Source of the DNA: Demequina zhanjiangensis
GTDB lineage: Bacteria; Actinomycetota; Actinomycetes; Actinomycetales; Demequinaceae
Direction: 5' to 3'
Assembly (NCBI RefSeq): GCF_030418315.1
Contig: NZ_JAUHPV010000002.1
Span: forward strand, 186,001-250,000
DNA: 64,000 nucleotides
Numbering within the stretch: the stretch's first letter is position 1; each line of letters starts with the position of its first letter. Under the pieces are notes generated by a model that had not been told where the DNA came from, made no database searches, and worked only from the letters and a program-made list of their open reading frames with translations. Below, piece by piece: positions 23,611 through 33,058 of the stretch. A program made the position numbers and the translations under genes.

Positions 23611-24819
23611 TCACGCGACGGGCTTGGGCCTGAGCGCCAGCAGCATCGCCTCGACCGCGAGCAGCGGGGCGACGTTGCCTGCGAGCCGCTCGCGCGTGAG
23701 CGCGAGCGCGTCGAGCACCCGCACGGTGTCCTGCACGGTGGAGCGTTCGGCGATCTGCGCGATGTGACCCTTGTGCGAGGCGTTGACGAGCGGCACGCCT
23801 GAGCCCACCTGCATGACGGAGACGTCGCGGTACAGGCTCATGAGGTCGACGATCGCGCGGTCGAGCACGTCCCGCTTGTGACGGGTGGCGCGCCGCTTCT
23901 GGTCGTCCTCGAGCTGCTTGACCTGGGAGCGCAGGGCGGGCGGGAGGCGTCCACCGTCGTCGGCGCCCAGAGTGCGGAGCAGCTCGTTGCGCTCCTGTGC
24001 GTCGCGCTCCTCCGTCGCGGCCTTCGCGTCGTCGTCCGCGACCTGAACCAGGTCGGCCGCGGCCAGGACCGCGTCGCCCACTCCCCTGATCTCCGTCGCG
24101 AGCGCGAGCACCTGGTCGCGGCGAGCACGCGCCTGCGGGTCGCGGGCGAGGCGCCGGGCGATGCCGATGTGGCTCTGCGCCGCATGCGCGCATTCGAGCG
24201 CGAGCTCCGGGTCGATCCCATCACGGCTCACGAGCAACTGCGCGACGACCTGCGGGTCGGGGACGCTCAGCCCGACCACGCGGCAGCGCGACCGGATGGT
24301 GACCACCACGTCGTCCGCGGACGGCGCGCACAGCACCCACACCGTGCGCGGCGGCGGCTCCTCGATGGACTTGAGCAGCAGGTTGGAGGTGCGCTCCGTC
24401 ATGCGGTCAGCGTCCTCGACGATGATCACGCGCCACCGGCCCTGGCTGGGCGACGTCTGCGCGAGCGACACGAGCTCGCGCACCTCATCGATCGAGATCG
24501 TCACCTTCTCCGTCGCGACGACGGTCACGTCCGCGTGGGCTCCGCTGAGAGATGTGGTGCACTCGCGGCACTCTCCGCAGCCGTTGTCCGAACATTGGAG
24601 CGCGGCCGCGAAGGCGCGCGCCGCCTGGGAACGCCCGGAGCCTGGAGGGCCCGTGATGAGCCACGCGTGGGTCATGGCCGACGCATGGGCGGCGGCCGCA
24701 CGGAGCGGCGCAGTCGCGTTCTCCTGGCCGACGACGTCGACCCACACCCCTGCGACAGGCGGCGCATGCTGTGGATCGGCGACGGCCGTCCCCAGGTCCT
24801 CGGAGGCGTCGTCGATCAT
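23611..24819 (-). CDS. holB: DNA polymerase III subunit delta'
   Basis: 402 aa. AAA+ clamp-loader subunit: WLITGPPGSGRSQAARAFA is the P-loop region, with Arg where ATP-binding relatives have Lys. The zinc module CSDNGCGECREC is at about residues 75-86. VIIVEDADRMTERTSNLLLKSIEEPP is the Walker B/sensor region (about 135-160), followed by IRSRCR. It works with the tau and delta subunits to load the beta clamp. ATGA overlap with tmk, as in many actinobacteria. Housekeeping gene. Confidence 0.93.
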   Translation of the reverse strand: MIDDASEDLGTAVADPQHAPPVAGVWVDVVGQENATAPLRAAAAHASAMTHAWLITGPPGSGRSQAARAFAAALQCSDNGCGECRECTTSLSGAHADVTVVATEKVTISIDEVRELVSLAQTSPSQGRWRVIIVEDADRMTERTSNLLLKSIEEPPPRTVWVLCAPSADDVVVTIRSRCRVVGLSVPDPQVVAQLLVSRDGIDPELALECAHAAQSHIGIARRLARDPQARARRDQVLALATEIRGVGDAVLAAADLVQVADDDAKAATEERDAQERNELLRTLGADDGGRLPPALRSQVKQLEDDQKRRATRHKRDVLDRAIVDLMSLYRDVSVMQVGSGVPLVNASHKGHIAQIAERSTVQDTVRVLDALALTRERLAGNVAPLLAVEAMLLALRPKPVA

Positions 24820-25478
24820 GGCGTCCTCGGGGACGGCGGGGCCTGGATGCCGGACGCGGCGAGGATCTCACGCTTGCGCTTGAGCGCTGCCCGCACCGCC
24901 GAGAACACGTCGTGGAACACCTCGCCCTCGGGCCGAGCCGCATCCACGACCGCGTAGCGCGCCGGATCGCGCTGCGCGAGGGTCAGGAAGCCCTGCCGGA
25001 TGGTTTGCGCATGCTCCACGGTCTCCCGCTCGACCCGGTCCAGATCTCGGGCCATCCGCGACTCGTCGGGCGCCATGTCGAGCACCACGGTCACGTCCGG
25101 CAGGAGCCCGTTCGTGGCCCAGCGGGAGATCCGCTCCACCTCCGGTCCGAGCCCGCGCGCACCGCCCTGATAGACGATCGACGAATCGATGAACCTGTCC
25201 TGCAGCACCACGGCGCCGCGCTCGAGCGCAGGCATCACGACGGTCTCCACGTGATGGGCGCGGTCGGCCGCGTACATGAGGGCCTCAGCGCGAGGCGCGA
25301 CGTGGTCGCCGTGCATGATCAGCTGACGCAGCTGAAGCCCGAGCTGGGTGCCGCCAGGTTCGCGGGTCATCACGACCTCGCGACCCGCGGTGTGCATCGC
25401 CTCGGCGAGGCGGCGCAGCTGCGTCGTCTTGCCGACGCCGTCCCCACCCTCGAACACCACGAACAGGCCCGTCTTCAT
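24816..25478 (-). CDS. tmk: Thymidylate kinase
   Basis: 220 aa, usual length. P-loop FEGGDGVGKTTQ at the N-terminus, TREPGGTQLG for the dTMP side, DRFIDSSIVYQGGARG with the DR motif, and the LID region around RDLDRVERETVEHA. It makes dTDP from dTMP for DNA synthesis. Co-translated with holB. Confidence 0.95.
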   Translation of the reverse strand: MKTGLFVVFEGGDGVGKTTQLRRLAEAMHTAGREVVMTREPGGTQLGLQLRQLIMHGDHVAPRAEALMYAADRAHHVETVVMPALERGAVVLQDRFIDSSIVYQGGARGLGPEVERISRWATNGLLPDVTVVLDMAPDESRMARDLDRVERETVEHAQTIRQGFLTLAQRDPARYAVVDAARPEGEVFHDVFSAVRAALKRKREILAASGIQAPPSPRTP

Positions 25479-25553
25479 GGAGCAAACCTACCCGCGGAAT
25501 CTGACGCGGCGAATCGGACCGAGGGCCTGAGGCACCCCGATCGCCCTCGCCGA

Positions 25554-26576
25554 CTACCGCTCGCCGGGACCGCCGTGCTCGTCGGGGTAGATCAGGCCGA
25601 TCTGGTTGCGCACCTCGTCCATGATCCGCATGATCTCGAGCGAGTTCTCGAGCGTGTGCAGCGGCGACTCGGTGAGCCCGGCGGCGACGCCGCGCGCGAC
25701 CTCGGCCGCCTCGAACTGGAAGCCGTTCGGCACGGTGCCGTCGTACTCCCACATGGTCCCGTCATTGCGGACCACGCGGAACGAGGTGGGGTTGTAGAAG
25801 ACGCCATCGACCTCGATGTAGCCCTCGGTGCCGCCGATCAGCGCCATGCAGGGCGACTTCGCCTCCATGGTGGTGGTGAGCGACGCCTGCGCGCCGAGGC
25901 TCGCGTAGTCGAAGACCATGGAGACCTGGCCGTCGACGCCCGTGTCGGTGAGACGGCCGACGGCGGTGATCGTGTCGGGGACGCCGAGCATGTCGTGCGC
26001 GAAGGCGATCGGGTACACACCAAGGTCCAGCAGGGCGCCGCCCGCGAGCGCGGGGTTGCGCAGGCGCTCCACGTGGGAGATGGGCTGGCCGTGGTCGGCC
26101 TGGACGGACACGACCTGGCCGATCTCGCCGCGCTCGATCGCCTCACGCAGCGCGTACATGTGCGGCAGGTGACGGGCCCACATGGCCTCCATGACGAAAA
26201 CGCCCTTGGCTCGAGCGGCGTCGACCACGAGCTGCGCCTGCTTCTCGTTCTGGGTGAAGGCCTTCTCCACCATCACGTGCTTGCCTGCCTCGATGGCGAG
26301 CAGCGCGGGCTCATGGTGGTTGTTGTGCGTGGTCGCGACGTAGACGATGTCCACGTCCGGGTCGGCGACGAGCTCCTCGTAGCTGCCGTACGCCTTCGGC
26401 ACGTCCATCTCGTCGGCGAAGGCCTGCGCCCGGTCCAGCCCGGAGGCTGCCGCGACTGCGACCACCTCGGACTTCGTGTAGTGGGTGACGGCCTCGGCGA
26501 GCTTGTGGGCGATCCCGCCGGCCCCCAGGATTCCCCAGCGGTAGGCGGGCGCGGACATCGGCAGCGGTGCACTCAT
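25554..26576 (-). CDS. Gfo/Idh/MocA-family oxidoreductase
   Basis: 340 aa from the ATG ending at 26576. The Rossmann motif WGILGAGGIAHKLAEAV starts at about residue 12. VMVEKAFTQN holds the EK(P/A) catalytic-lysine motif and GALLDLGVYPIAFA is the family centre. This family performs NAD(P)-dependent oxidation or reduction of sugars and inositols. The subfamily is nearest to dimeric dihydrodiol dehydrogenase-like proteins; substrate unknown. It stands alone between tmk and an ABC exporter. Confidence 0.85.
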   Translation of the reverse strand: MSAPLPMSAPAYRWGILGAGGIAHKLAEAVTHYTKSEVVAVAAASGLDRAQAFADEMDVPKAYGSYEELVADPDVDIVYVATTHNNHHEPALLAIEAGKHVMVEKAFTQNEKQAQLVVDAARAKGVFVMEAMWARHLPHMYALREAIERGEIGQVVSVQADHGQPISHVERLRNPALAGGALLDLGVYPIAFAHDMLGVPDTITAVGRLTDTGVDGQVSMVFDYASLGAQASLTTTMEAKSPCMALIGGTEGYIEVDGVFYNPTSFRVVRNDGTMWEYDGTVPNGFQFEAAEVARGVAAGLTESPLHTLENSLEIMRIMDEVRNQIGLIYPDEHGGPGER

Positions 26577-26631
26577 GGCTTTCACCCTAGACCCGAGCAG
26601 GCCGCCTGGCACACCGTGCCTCGCCGAGGAT

Positions 26632-28194
26632 TCATGCCGGGGCCGGCACCTTGTCGGTGATCAACTCGGGGGTCCGTTCGAGCACGCTCTCGCACCGTCG
26701 CAGCGAGAGCCGATGAAGCAGGCCCGCGATCGCGACGAAGACGAGACCGCCGACCCAGCGCGGCACCCACATTCCTGCAAGACCGTAGAGCAGGGCGACC
26801 ACTCCCATGCCGACGATCACCCAGCCGAGCACCGCGAACGACGGGCCCATCGCCGAGTACCGGTTGGCGGAGGAGCGATCAGCGTCGAACGCGTAGCGGG
26901 TGGACATGAGGACAGAGGCCGCGACGGTCCACAGCGCCATGCCGACCACGAAGAGCAGAGCAGCGAGGAGGTTGCGCCACTGGTCCCGCCACGCGGCCTC
27001 CGCGACCGCGAAGACGGTGCCGAGCGTGATCGCGAAGCCGATCACCACCGCCTGCTTCGCGGCGAGCGCGTCCTTGAGGCCGCTGCCTGCGACGTGAAGG
27101 TAGGCGATCCCCTGCCCGTCGAAGTTGAACATGCCTCCGCCGATCATGATGGCCATGTAGGCGGCGCTGAACGCGGCCCCGGTGGCGAGCCAGTCGCTGC
27201 CGACGAACGAGTGCGAGACGAAGGCACCGAGCGCGAGCCCCATGCCCGTGGCCTGCAGGAGCCGAGGGTGACGTCGCATGTAGCGCAGGTGCTGCGAGGC
27301 AGCGGCGAGCACCTGGGGAGACCTCACGCCGCGCAGGACCAGTGGCGGGAGCGCGAGTCCTGCACGAGCGCGCCGCGCAGACCGGTCTGCGCCGCGTCCG
27401 GCGCCTCGCTCCGCTCGGGACATCGCCCACACCCACGCGGCTGCGAGCGCGACGACCCAGAGCGCGGACACCCCTACCCAGCCGATCGCGGGGATGAGCG
27501 CTCCGCCTTGCATCTCGACCATCGCCCGGCCGACGGAGGCGCCAGGCAGCCAGCCGACGAGCGAGGTCACGACCGGGCTCACGGTGGGCGCAGCGCCGTC
27601 GGCCGGCACCAGATAGGGCAGTGCCTGCATGACCGCGTAGAACCCGAGGCCGAGCGTGCCTGCGAGCAGCACCGAGAGGTCCCGACCGCGGCGCCCCGCG
27701 ATCGCTCCCGCGAAGATCGCCTGGATCACTCGGGACACGAGGACGCACGCCGCAGCGAACAGGACGGCCAGCACGGGCGTGAGCAGGCGGCCGACGACCG
27801 GAAGCCCCGCGGACGCCACCGGCCCGAGCGCGGCGAGGAACGCGAAGAGCGCCGTGGGCGACAGCAGCGCACCCACGCCGAGCCCGACCACCTTCTGCGT
27901 GGTCGACATCGGGTACGTCTCGAGGCGCGACGGGTCGACTATCTGGTCCTGAAGGCTGGGGATCGACAGCGGGATCAGCACCCAGCCGGCAAGGATCGAG
28001 AACAGCAGCGATTCGTACAGGAGCCCCATCACTGCGGCGCCGTCGCCGCGCGCGAAGGAGACGAGTGCCGCCGAGAGCACTGCGGCGCCCAGCCCGAACA
28101 GCGCGGCGAGCACCCACACGCCCCGCACCTGGAAGCCGCTCGAGATCGTGCGACGCCGGATCGCCCAGCGCAGGCGGATCAGGACTACAGCCAC
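26632..28194 (-). CDS. ABC transporter permease
   Basis: 520 aa, about twelve helices, basic N-terminus (LIRLRWAIRRR). No signature beyond ABC-2-like composition. GTG start overlaps the end of the ATP-binding gene by 10 bp, which fixes its partner. The direction of transport is probably export, as the ATPase is of the drug/bacitracin type. Confidence 0.75.
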   Translation of the reverse strand: MAVVLIRLRWAIRRRTISSGFQVRGVWVLAALFGLGAAVLSAALVSFARGDGAAVMGLLYESLLFSILAGWVLIPLSIPSLQDQIVDPSRLETYPMSTTQKVVGLGVGALLSPTALFAFLAALGPVASAGLPVVGRLLTPVLAVLFAAACVLVSRVIQAIFAGAIAGRRGRDLSVLLAGTLGLGFYAVMQALPYLVPADGAAPTVSPVVTSLVGWLPGASVGRAMVEMQGGALIPAIGWVGVSALWVVALAAAWVWAMSRAERGAGRGADRSARRARAGLALPPLVLRGVRSPQVLAAASQHLRYMRRHPRLLQATGMGLALGAFVSHSFVGSDWLATGAAFSAAYMAIMIGGGMFNFDGQGIAYLHVAGSGLKDALAAKQAVVIGFAITLGTVFAVAEAAWRDQWRNLLAALLFVVGMALWTVAASVLMSTRYAFDADRSSANRYSAMGPSFAVLGWVIVGMGVVALLYGLAGMWVPRWVGGLVFVAIAGLLHRLSLRRCESVLERTPELITDKVPAPA

Positions 28195-28940
28195 GACAGC
28201 TCGCCCTCGCCCAGGTCACGGCCGCCGACCAGGTCGACGAACGCCTGCTGAAGCGTGGGCGCCTGGCCGCGCACCTCGGCGACGGCGCCCTCGACCCGGG
28301 CACGCCCGTCGGCCACGACGACGACGCGGTCGCACAGACGCTCCACGACGTCCATCACGTGGCTCGAGAAGACGACGGTGCCGCCGTTCGCGCGGAAGCG
28401 CTGCAGGAGGTCCTCCATCACCTGGGTGTTCACCGGGTCCAGAGATCCGAACGGCTCATCCAGCACGAGCACACGTGGGCGGTGGATCAGCGCGACCGCG
28501 AGGCCGATGCGCTTGCGCATGCCCAGCGAGTAGTCGGCGATCATCTTGGACTGCGAGTCCTCCATGTCGAGCACGTGCAACAGGTCCGTGGCACGACGGT
28601 CCGCCTCCTGGGCGTCCATGCCGCGCATGAGGGCCGCATACTCGAGCATCTCCCGGCCGGACAGTCGCTCGAACAGCGCGGGATTGTCGGCCACCCATCC
28701 GAGCCGACGCTTCGCCTCGCGCGGGTCGGGCCACACCTCCACGCCGTCCACCGACGCCTGGCCGTGGTCCGGCCGCAGCACCCCGATGATCATGCGCAAC
28801 GTGGTCGTCTTGCCCGCGCCGTTCGGGCCTGCGATGCCGTAGAAGCTGCCCGCCGGCACGGCGAGGTTCATCCCGTCGACCGCCCACGTGCCGTCCCCGA
28901 ACGACTTGTACAAGCCGGTGGCCTCGATGGCCGTAGTCAT
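28185..28940 (-). CDS. ABC transporter ATP-binding protein
   Basis: 251 aa. Walker A GPNGAGKTTTLRM, Q-loop region WVADNPALFERLSGREML, signature YSLGMRKRIGLA (variant LGMRK in place of LSGGQ), Walker B VLVLDEPFGSLDP, and the H-loop in VFSSHVMDVVERL. CcmA-type exporter ATPase working with the adjacent permease. Confidence 0.9.
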   Translation of the reverse strand: MTTAIEATGLYKSFGDGTWAVDGMNLAVPAGSFYGIAGPNGAGKTTTLRMIIGVLRPDHGQASVDGVEVWPDPREAKRRLGWVADNPALFERLSGREMLEYAALMRGMDAQEADRRATDLLHVLDMEDSQSKMIADYSLGMRKRIGLAVALIHRPRVLVLDEPFGSLDPVNTQVMEDLLQRFRANGGTVVFSSHVMDVVERLCDRVVVVADGRARVEGAVAEVRGQAPTLQQAFVDLVGGRDLGEGELSWL

Positions 28941-29083
28941 GCGTCCCCCTTGAAGCGTCCACGACGACGCGCAGGCCCGCGCAGGCCATGCCCCCTCAGG
29001 CGGCGCGCCGCGTCCTCCCAGGGTAGACCCGCACGATGACGCCGAGTGTCAGCCTCGGAGTGCGTTGCCAGAAGCCCGCGCTG

Positions 29084-30439
29084 CTACGCGTCGCCCACGT
29101 GGATCCAGGTCTGCATGCCGTCCGTCGGCTCGTCCCACGCGGCGCCGTATGCGGCCAGATTCGGTGCCACGGCGTCGACCACGAGGAAGGCGGAGCCGAG
29201 AGCCTCATACGCGTCCGGGAACACGCAGGAGGCGGCCGGTGGCAGCATGGGATCCACGGCCGCATCGCCGAGCTCGAGCACCTCCCAGCCGTCGCCGTCA
29301 GTCCGCCATTCCAGATACCTCGAGCGGGCACCCTCAGGCGTGTCGAACACGAGCCAGGCATCCTCGCCCACCATCCAGTGGTCCGGTGGCACGTCCGCGA
29401 ACGGAGCCTGCACGCCGAACAGGCGAGCGAGCGTCGCGACCTCGTCGCCCAGGTCCAGGAACGTCGAGGTGCTCCCCACCGCCGGCTCCCCGCCCTGACG
29501 AAGGTCACCCAGTGCGTTGCACGACCGCTCCGGAGTGTCGACGGCGAACGCCTGGAAGACCCCGTCCGACGGCGCTACCAGGCTGGGCGTCGCCGACGGC
29601 TCCGGCGCGTCGATCGGTGACCGCGGGTCGAGCACGGCTGTCGCGAGCAGGGTCGCCTCGCCCCCGAGCGCCACCAGCTCCTCGTCGGTGAGCGCCCCGA
29701 GCTCGTCCCAGTCGACGCTCATGAAGGGATCGGAGTACGCCTGCGCCACGACCACCGGAGTGCCCACGGTGTACGCCGAGTACACGGGACCCTGACTGCA
29801 CGTGCCCCCGACGGGCACCAGGACATCACCCATGCCCGAGTAGTAGCCGCCGGTCACGCCACCGCTTTCGCCCGCGGTGGACGTTCCGACGATCACCCCG
29901 TCCGAGACGAGCAGCGACGTCACCGTCCACAGCACATCACGCCCGCCCCACGAGCCCCGCCAGACGAGCCGATCGTCGTTGTCGTCCACGTCCGCCTCGT
30001 CGCTCACCAGCGGCTCAAGAGTCTCTGTCACGCGCGCCCCACGCGTCGCCGCCGAGGCGTCATGGATCGTGACGCCGGGTTCAAGGTCGAACGGCTGACC
30101 GCAGCCGAGCCTCCGGTCGAATCCCATGGAGGTGTCCACCTCGGCCGGCACCACGGGCGCATCGCCGTAGTCGTCGAGCCGCACCTCGAACGACATCGGG
30201 GACGGAGACGCCGGATCCCACTCCGCCTGCGCACCACCGGGAAGCACCGCCCACGCGCCTGCCACGAGGAGCGCGACCACCGCCGTCGTCCCGGCCGCAC
30301 CCAGCACACCACGACGACGACGCCCCGACGCGACCCTGCCCGACAGCACCTGGATGCGGTCCTCCGAGGCGAGACGAGGCGCCATGCCCTCCGCACCGTC
30401 GTCCCCGAGCGCCTTCAGGCGCCCATGCAGATCGCTCAT
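29084..30439 (-). CDS. Membrane-anchored partner of sigma factor 1 (putative anti-sigma factor)
   Basis: 451 aa. A short cytosolic N-terminus (about 45 aa, ending SGRRRRG), one membrane helix (about 46-68), then a large outside domain with several Cys and a Pro/Ser-rich gap near residue 275. The start ATG overlaps the sigma gene stop (ATGA). No zinc anti-sigma HxxxCxxC motif is visible, so binding of the sigma factor is inferred only from position and topology. The other two sigma genes here have partners of the same layout. Confidence 0.7.
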   Translation of the reverse strand: MSDLHGRLKALGDDGAEGMAPRLASEDRIQVLSGRVASGRRRRGVLGAAGTTAVVALLVAGAWAVLPGGAQAEWDPASPSPMSFEVRLDDYGDAPVVPAEVDTSMGFDRRLGCGQPFDLEPGVTIHDASAATRGARVTETLEPLVSDEADVDDNDDRLVWRGSWGGRDVLWTVTSLLVSDGVIVGTSTAGESGGVTGGYYSGMGDVLVPVGGTCSQGPVYSAYTVGTPVVVAQAYSDPFMSVDWDELGALTDEELVALGGEATLLATAVLDPRSPIDAPEPSATPSLVAPSDGVFQAFAVDTPERSCNALGDLRQGGEPAVGSTSTFLDLGDEVATLARLFGVQAPFADVPPDHWMVGEDAWLVFDTPEGARSRYLEWRTDGDGWEVLELGDAAVDPMLPPAASCVFPDAYEALGSAFLVVDAVAPNLAAYGAAWDEPTDGMQTWIHVGDA

Positions 30440-30987
30440 GACGTCCTCCTCGACACGATCGCGGCGGTCTCGCCCAGCAGCTCCAGGCTGTCCGCACGCT
30501 CGCCCAGCTTCGCGAGGGCGTTCGACAGGTATCTCTTCACAGTCCCGTCCGCCAGACCCATGGCGGCTGCGGTGGCGGCGACCGTGAGGTCGTCGTAGTA
30601 GCGGAGCACGACCGCGGTGCGCTCCTGCGCGGTGAGGGAGGCGAGGGCCCGACGGAACGCGTCCTCGTCGGCGAGCGCCTCGGCATGGTCGGGACCCACC
30701 TCGGCCGCCACCAGGCCGGGCGCCACCCGACGCCAGCGCGCCTCGCGCCGCACCCGATCCAGGTGAAGCGTCCGCATGGCCGCCCGCACGTATGCCTCCG
30801 CGGCCTGCACGTTCGGCAGCCGACGCCGACGCACGAACACCTTCACAACCGCGTCCTGCACCAGGTCCTCGCCCGCGGCCTGCGACCCCGTCAACAGGTA
30901 GCCGTAGGCGGCCAGGCGTGGCGCGGCGGAGCGCATCAGCTCGGTGAGCATGTCATCCACGTCGGTCGATCCCCCGTCCCTCGACAC
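30436..30987 (-). CDS. ECF (SigE-family) RNA polymerase sigma factor 1
   Basis: 183 aa. Region 2: AYGYLLTGSQAAGEDLVQDAVVKVF and the AYVRAAMRTLHLDRVRRE segment. Region 4: LTAQERTAVVLRYYDDLTVA then AAAMGLADGTVKRYLSNAL. Directs polymerase to a small regulon; the cognate signal is unknown. It forms an operon with the membrane partner gene. Confidence 0.88.
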   Translation of the reverse strand: MSRDGGSTDVDDMLTELMRSAAPRLAAYGYLLTGSQAAGEDLVQDAVVKVFVRRRRLPNVQAAEAYVRAAMRTLHLDRVRREARWRRVAPGLVAAEVGPDHAEALADEDAFRRALASLTAQERTAVVLRYYDDLTVAATAAAMGLADGTVKRYLSNALAKLGERADSLELLGETAAIVSRRTS

Positions 30988-31064
30988 ATGAACGCTTCGA
31001 CGCGTCGGAGGGTTGTAGCGACCCTAGCGGGACGACGCCTGTCAGAAGACGGGACGTGCGCCGG

Positions 31065-31952
31065 TCAGCCGGCGAGGCCTGTGAACTCGACCGTGGGGAG
31101 CCGCTCGGAGTCGAGGATGTCGATCCAGGCCCCCCTCACCTGCCCCTCGGGACCCAGCGCTCTCACCACCAGATGCAGGCGCGCCTCGCCATCCCCGGCG
31201 CGCGCACCGCGTACCGATCCCTCCGTGCACAGGCCCGGCGCCACCTCGCTCGAGAGCGGCACCTCCCAGTCATCCGTGTAGCTGGAGGGAAGCGCGCCCA
31301 GCTCCGCCACCGGGATCTCGAGCGGGCTCACACCGACGACCATGTCGTCCCGCACCACGACCACCGCGGCATCGAGCGTGATGCCCTCAGGCACCACGTT
31401 CGCGACCGCCTGCACGAACAGCGGTGCGAACCCAGCGACGGCCTCCGAGGGCGAGCCCTCCACGCGGAGCGTGTCGTCGATGGTCAGGGCGCGCGCCTCG
31501 AAGCGAATGCCCACCTGCAGCCACTCCCACAGCGCGCTCGGGTACAGGCCCGGAACCTCGTCCCCGCACACGAACCCTCGGTCGCGTAGCGCGCGCACGA
31601 ACCTCGACTCGCGCAGCCTCCACGGACCCTCCGCGAGCACGCCCTCGCCCGACCGCGTGCCTGCACGCGGCGACGGCGGCACGAGAGGGGCTGCCGGCAT
31701 CGTGGCCGTCACAGTCGGCGCGGGCTGCGCCTCGGGCGGGTCGCTCGGCGTCGCCACCATGCCGCCCACGAACAGCGAGACGAGGGCGAGAGCAGCCGCG
31801 CCCAGCCCTGCCCCGCGCAGGAGCCGCCTGCGACGCAGCGGTCGTGCATGCGCGGCGGCCGCCTCGACCGCCCCTGCGGCGCGCAGCGACTCGGCGACCC
31901 GCTTCCCTTCGCCCGCCACGCCGTCGCCCAGCAACGCCCTGAGATCCCTCAT
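31065..31952 (-). CDS. Membrane-anchored partner of sigma factor 2 (putative anti-sigma factor)
   Basis: 295 aa. Cytosolic N-terminus of about 42 aa with RPLRRRRLLRG, one helix (about 45-65), a Pro/Thr linker, then an extracytoplasmic domain with two Cys (FVCGDEV, APGLCTEG). ATGA overlap with the upstream sigma gene. Same plan as 29084-30439 but without obvious similarity in the outside domain. Confidence 0.65.
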   Translation of the reverse strand: MRDLRALLGDGVAGEGKRVAESLRAAGAVEAAAAHARPLRRRRLLRGAGLGAAALALVSLFVGGMVATPSDPPEAQPAPTVTATMPAAPLVPPSPRAGTRSGEGVLAEGPWRLRESRFVRALRDRGFVCGDEVPGLYPSALWEWLQVGIRFEARALTIDDTLRVEGSPSEAVAGFAPLFVQAVANVVPEGITLDAAVVVVRDDMVVGVSPLEIPVAELGALPSSYTDDWEVPLSSEVAPGLCTEGSVRGARAGDGEARLHLVVRALGPEGQVRGAWIDILDSERLPTVEFTGLAG

Positions 31953-32494
31953 CGCCGCGCCTCCCGCACCTCGACGAGCTCGGGCTCGGGGCCCACGTCG
32001 TCGGCGCCCAGAAGAGCTGCCAGCCGCGCACGCCCGTCATCGAGGCACCGCTGGGCGGCACCTTCCGAGAGGTGCAGGCGCTGCGAGATCGCCGATGCCG
32101 AGCATCCATCCAGGTAGCGCATGGCCAGCGCGGTTCGCTGCTGAGGCGGCAGCGCCGCCATGGCGATCGCGACGGGGTCCGTCGGTTGCTCCTGGCCGTG
32201 CTGCGCCGCGTCATCGTGGGCGGAAGGCGGGACCACCCAGCGCGCCTGACCCCGCGGACCTTCCAGGTGAAGCGCGAGGACCGCGTCGGTCAGCCGCGAC
32301 TCCACGGCAGCCTCGCCCGGGAAGCGCAGCCGTGAGGCCAGCACCTTCACGATCGCGGCCTGCACCAGCTCCTCCGCGGCTGCGCGAGAGCCCGTGAGGG
32401 CGTACGCATACGCCCCGAGTCGCGGAAGCGCTCGGGTGCACGCGCTCTCCCACTGATCTGCCACGTCGCTCACCAGTCCCTGCAGGGTAGGCAC
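31949..32494 (-). CDS. ECF sigma factor 2, divergent region 2
   Basis: 181 aa. Region 2.1-like LGAYAYALTGSRAAAEELVQ is intact. The stretch that should contact the -10 (about 65-90) is AAVESRLTDAVLALHLEG and lacks the usual YVRR...D-R pattern. Region 4 is clear: LPPQQRTALAMRYLDGCSAS, then LHLSEGAAQRCL. It may be a regulator with altered promoter choice or a decaying gene. Confidence 0.75.
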   Translation of the reverse strand: MPTLQGLVSDVADQWESACTRALPRLGAYAYALTGSRAAAEELVQAAIVKVLASRLRFPGEAAVESRLTDAVLALHLEGPRGQARWVVPPSAHDDAAQHGQEQPTDPVAIAMAALPPQQRTALAMRYLDGCSASAISQRLHLSEGAAQRCLDDGRARLAALLGADDVGPEPELVEVREARR

Positions 32495-32565
32495 GCGAGG
32501 CGATGCTTAGGAACCTGCGAACCTCGCGACGTCAGGCGACAGGCGACAGGCGACAGCCGACCGCG

Positions 32566-32826
32566 TCAACCCACCCTGGAGGTCTCGACGAGGTCAGCGC
32601 GGTCGGCGGTGCGCCCACCGAAGACTGCGGCTGCGAGCAGCAGCGCGAGCGCGAGCGTCGCGACGATCACCCAGGGGCTGACGCTGAGAGCATTCGGATC
32701 GCACGCGTCCGTGTAGTTTCCTTCGTCGTCGTACGGGTAGCACGCTGCCGCCGTGTCGAGGAGCCAGACCAGCGCGATCCCCCCGACGGCCGCGACCCCC
32801 ATCGCCCACCGCATCCATGACCTCAT
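32566..32826 (-). CDS. Small two-helix membrane protein with Cys loop (a)
   Basis: 86 aa. Helices at about 7-25 and 50-68 with an outside loop containing CYPYDDEGNYTDACD. The layout matches the next gene, so the two are paralogues. It starts 10 bp after the stop of that gene. Unknown function. Confidence 0.65.
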   Translation of the reverse strand: MRSWMRWAMGVAAVGGIALVWLLDTAAACYPYDDEGNYTDACDPNALSVSPWVIVATLALALLLAAAVFGGRTADRADLVETSRVG

Positions 32827-32836
32827 GCAGCGGACA

Positions 32837-33058
32837 TTACTCCCGGCGGGTCGCCCTGACCAGGGAGAACGCGGCGACGAGCCCGAGCACGAAGGTGGCG
32901 ATCACGCCGCCGGGGACGCCCATCACAGGGCCTGCGTTGCAGACCTCATGCCCGGCGGAGTCGATGTCGCACAGCGTGCGCGTGTTGAGCCAGATGAGCG
33001 CGATGAATCCGGCGGCCGCCAGCGCGACCGCCGCCCAGAGCAGACGACGCACCCTCAC
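32837..33058 (-). CDS. Small two-helix membrane protein with Cys loop (b), coupled to topA
   Basis: 73 aa. The GTG start overlaps the topA stop (GTGA, 33058-33055). Helices at about 5-22 and 45-63 flank CDIDSAGHEVCN. Coupling to topA implies co-translation, but no link to topoisomerase function is evident. Confidence 0.7.
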   Translation of the reverse strand: MRVRRLLWAAVALAAAGFIALIWLNTRTLCDIDSAGHEVCNAGPVMGVPGGVIATFVLGLVAAFSLVRATRRE

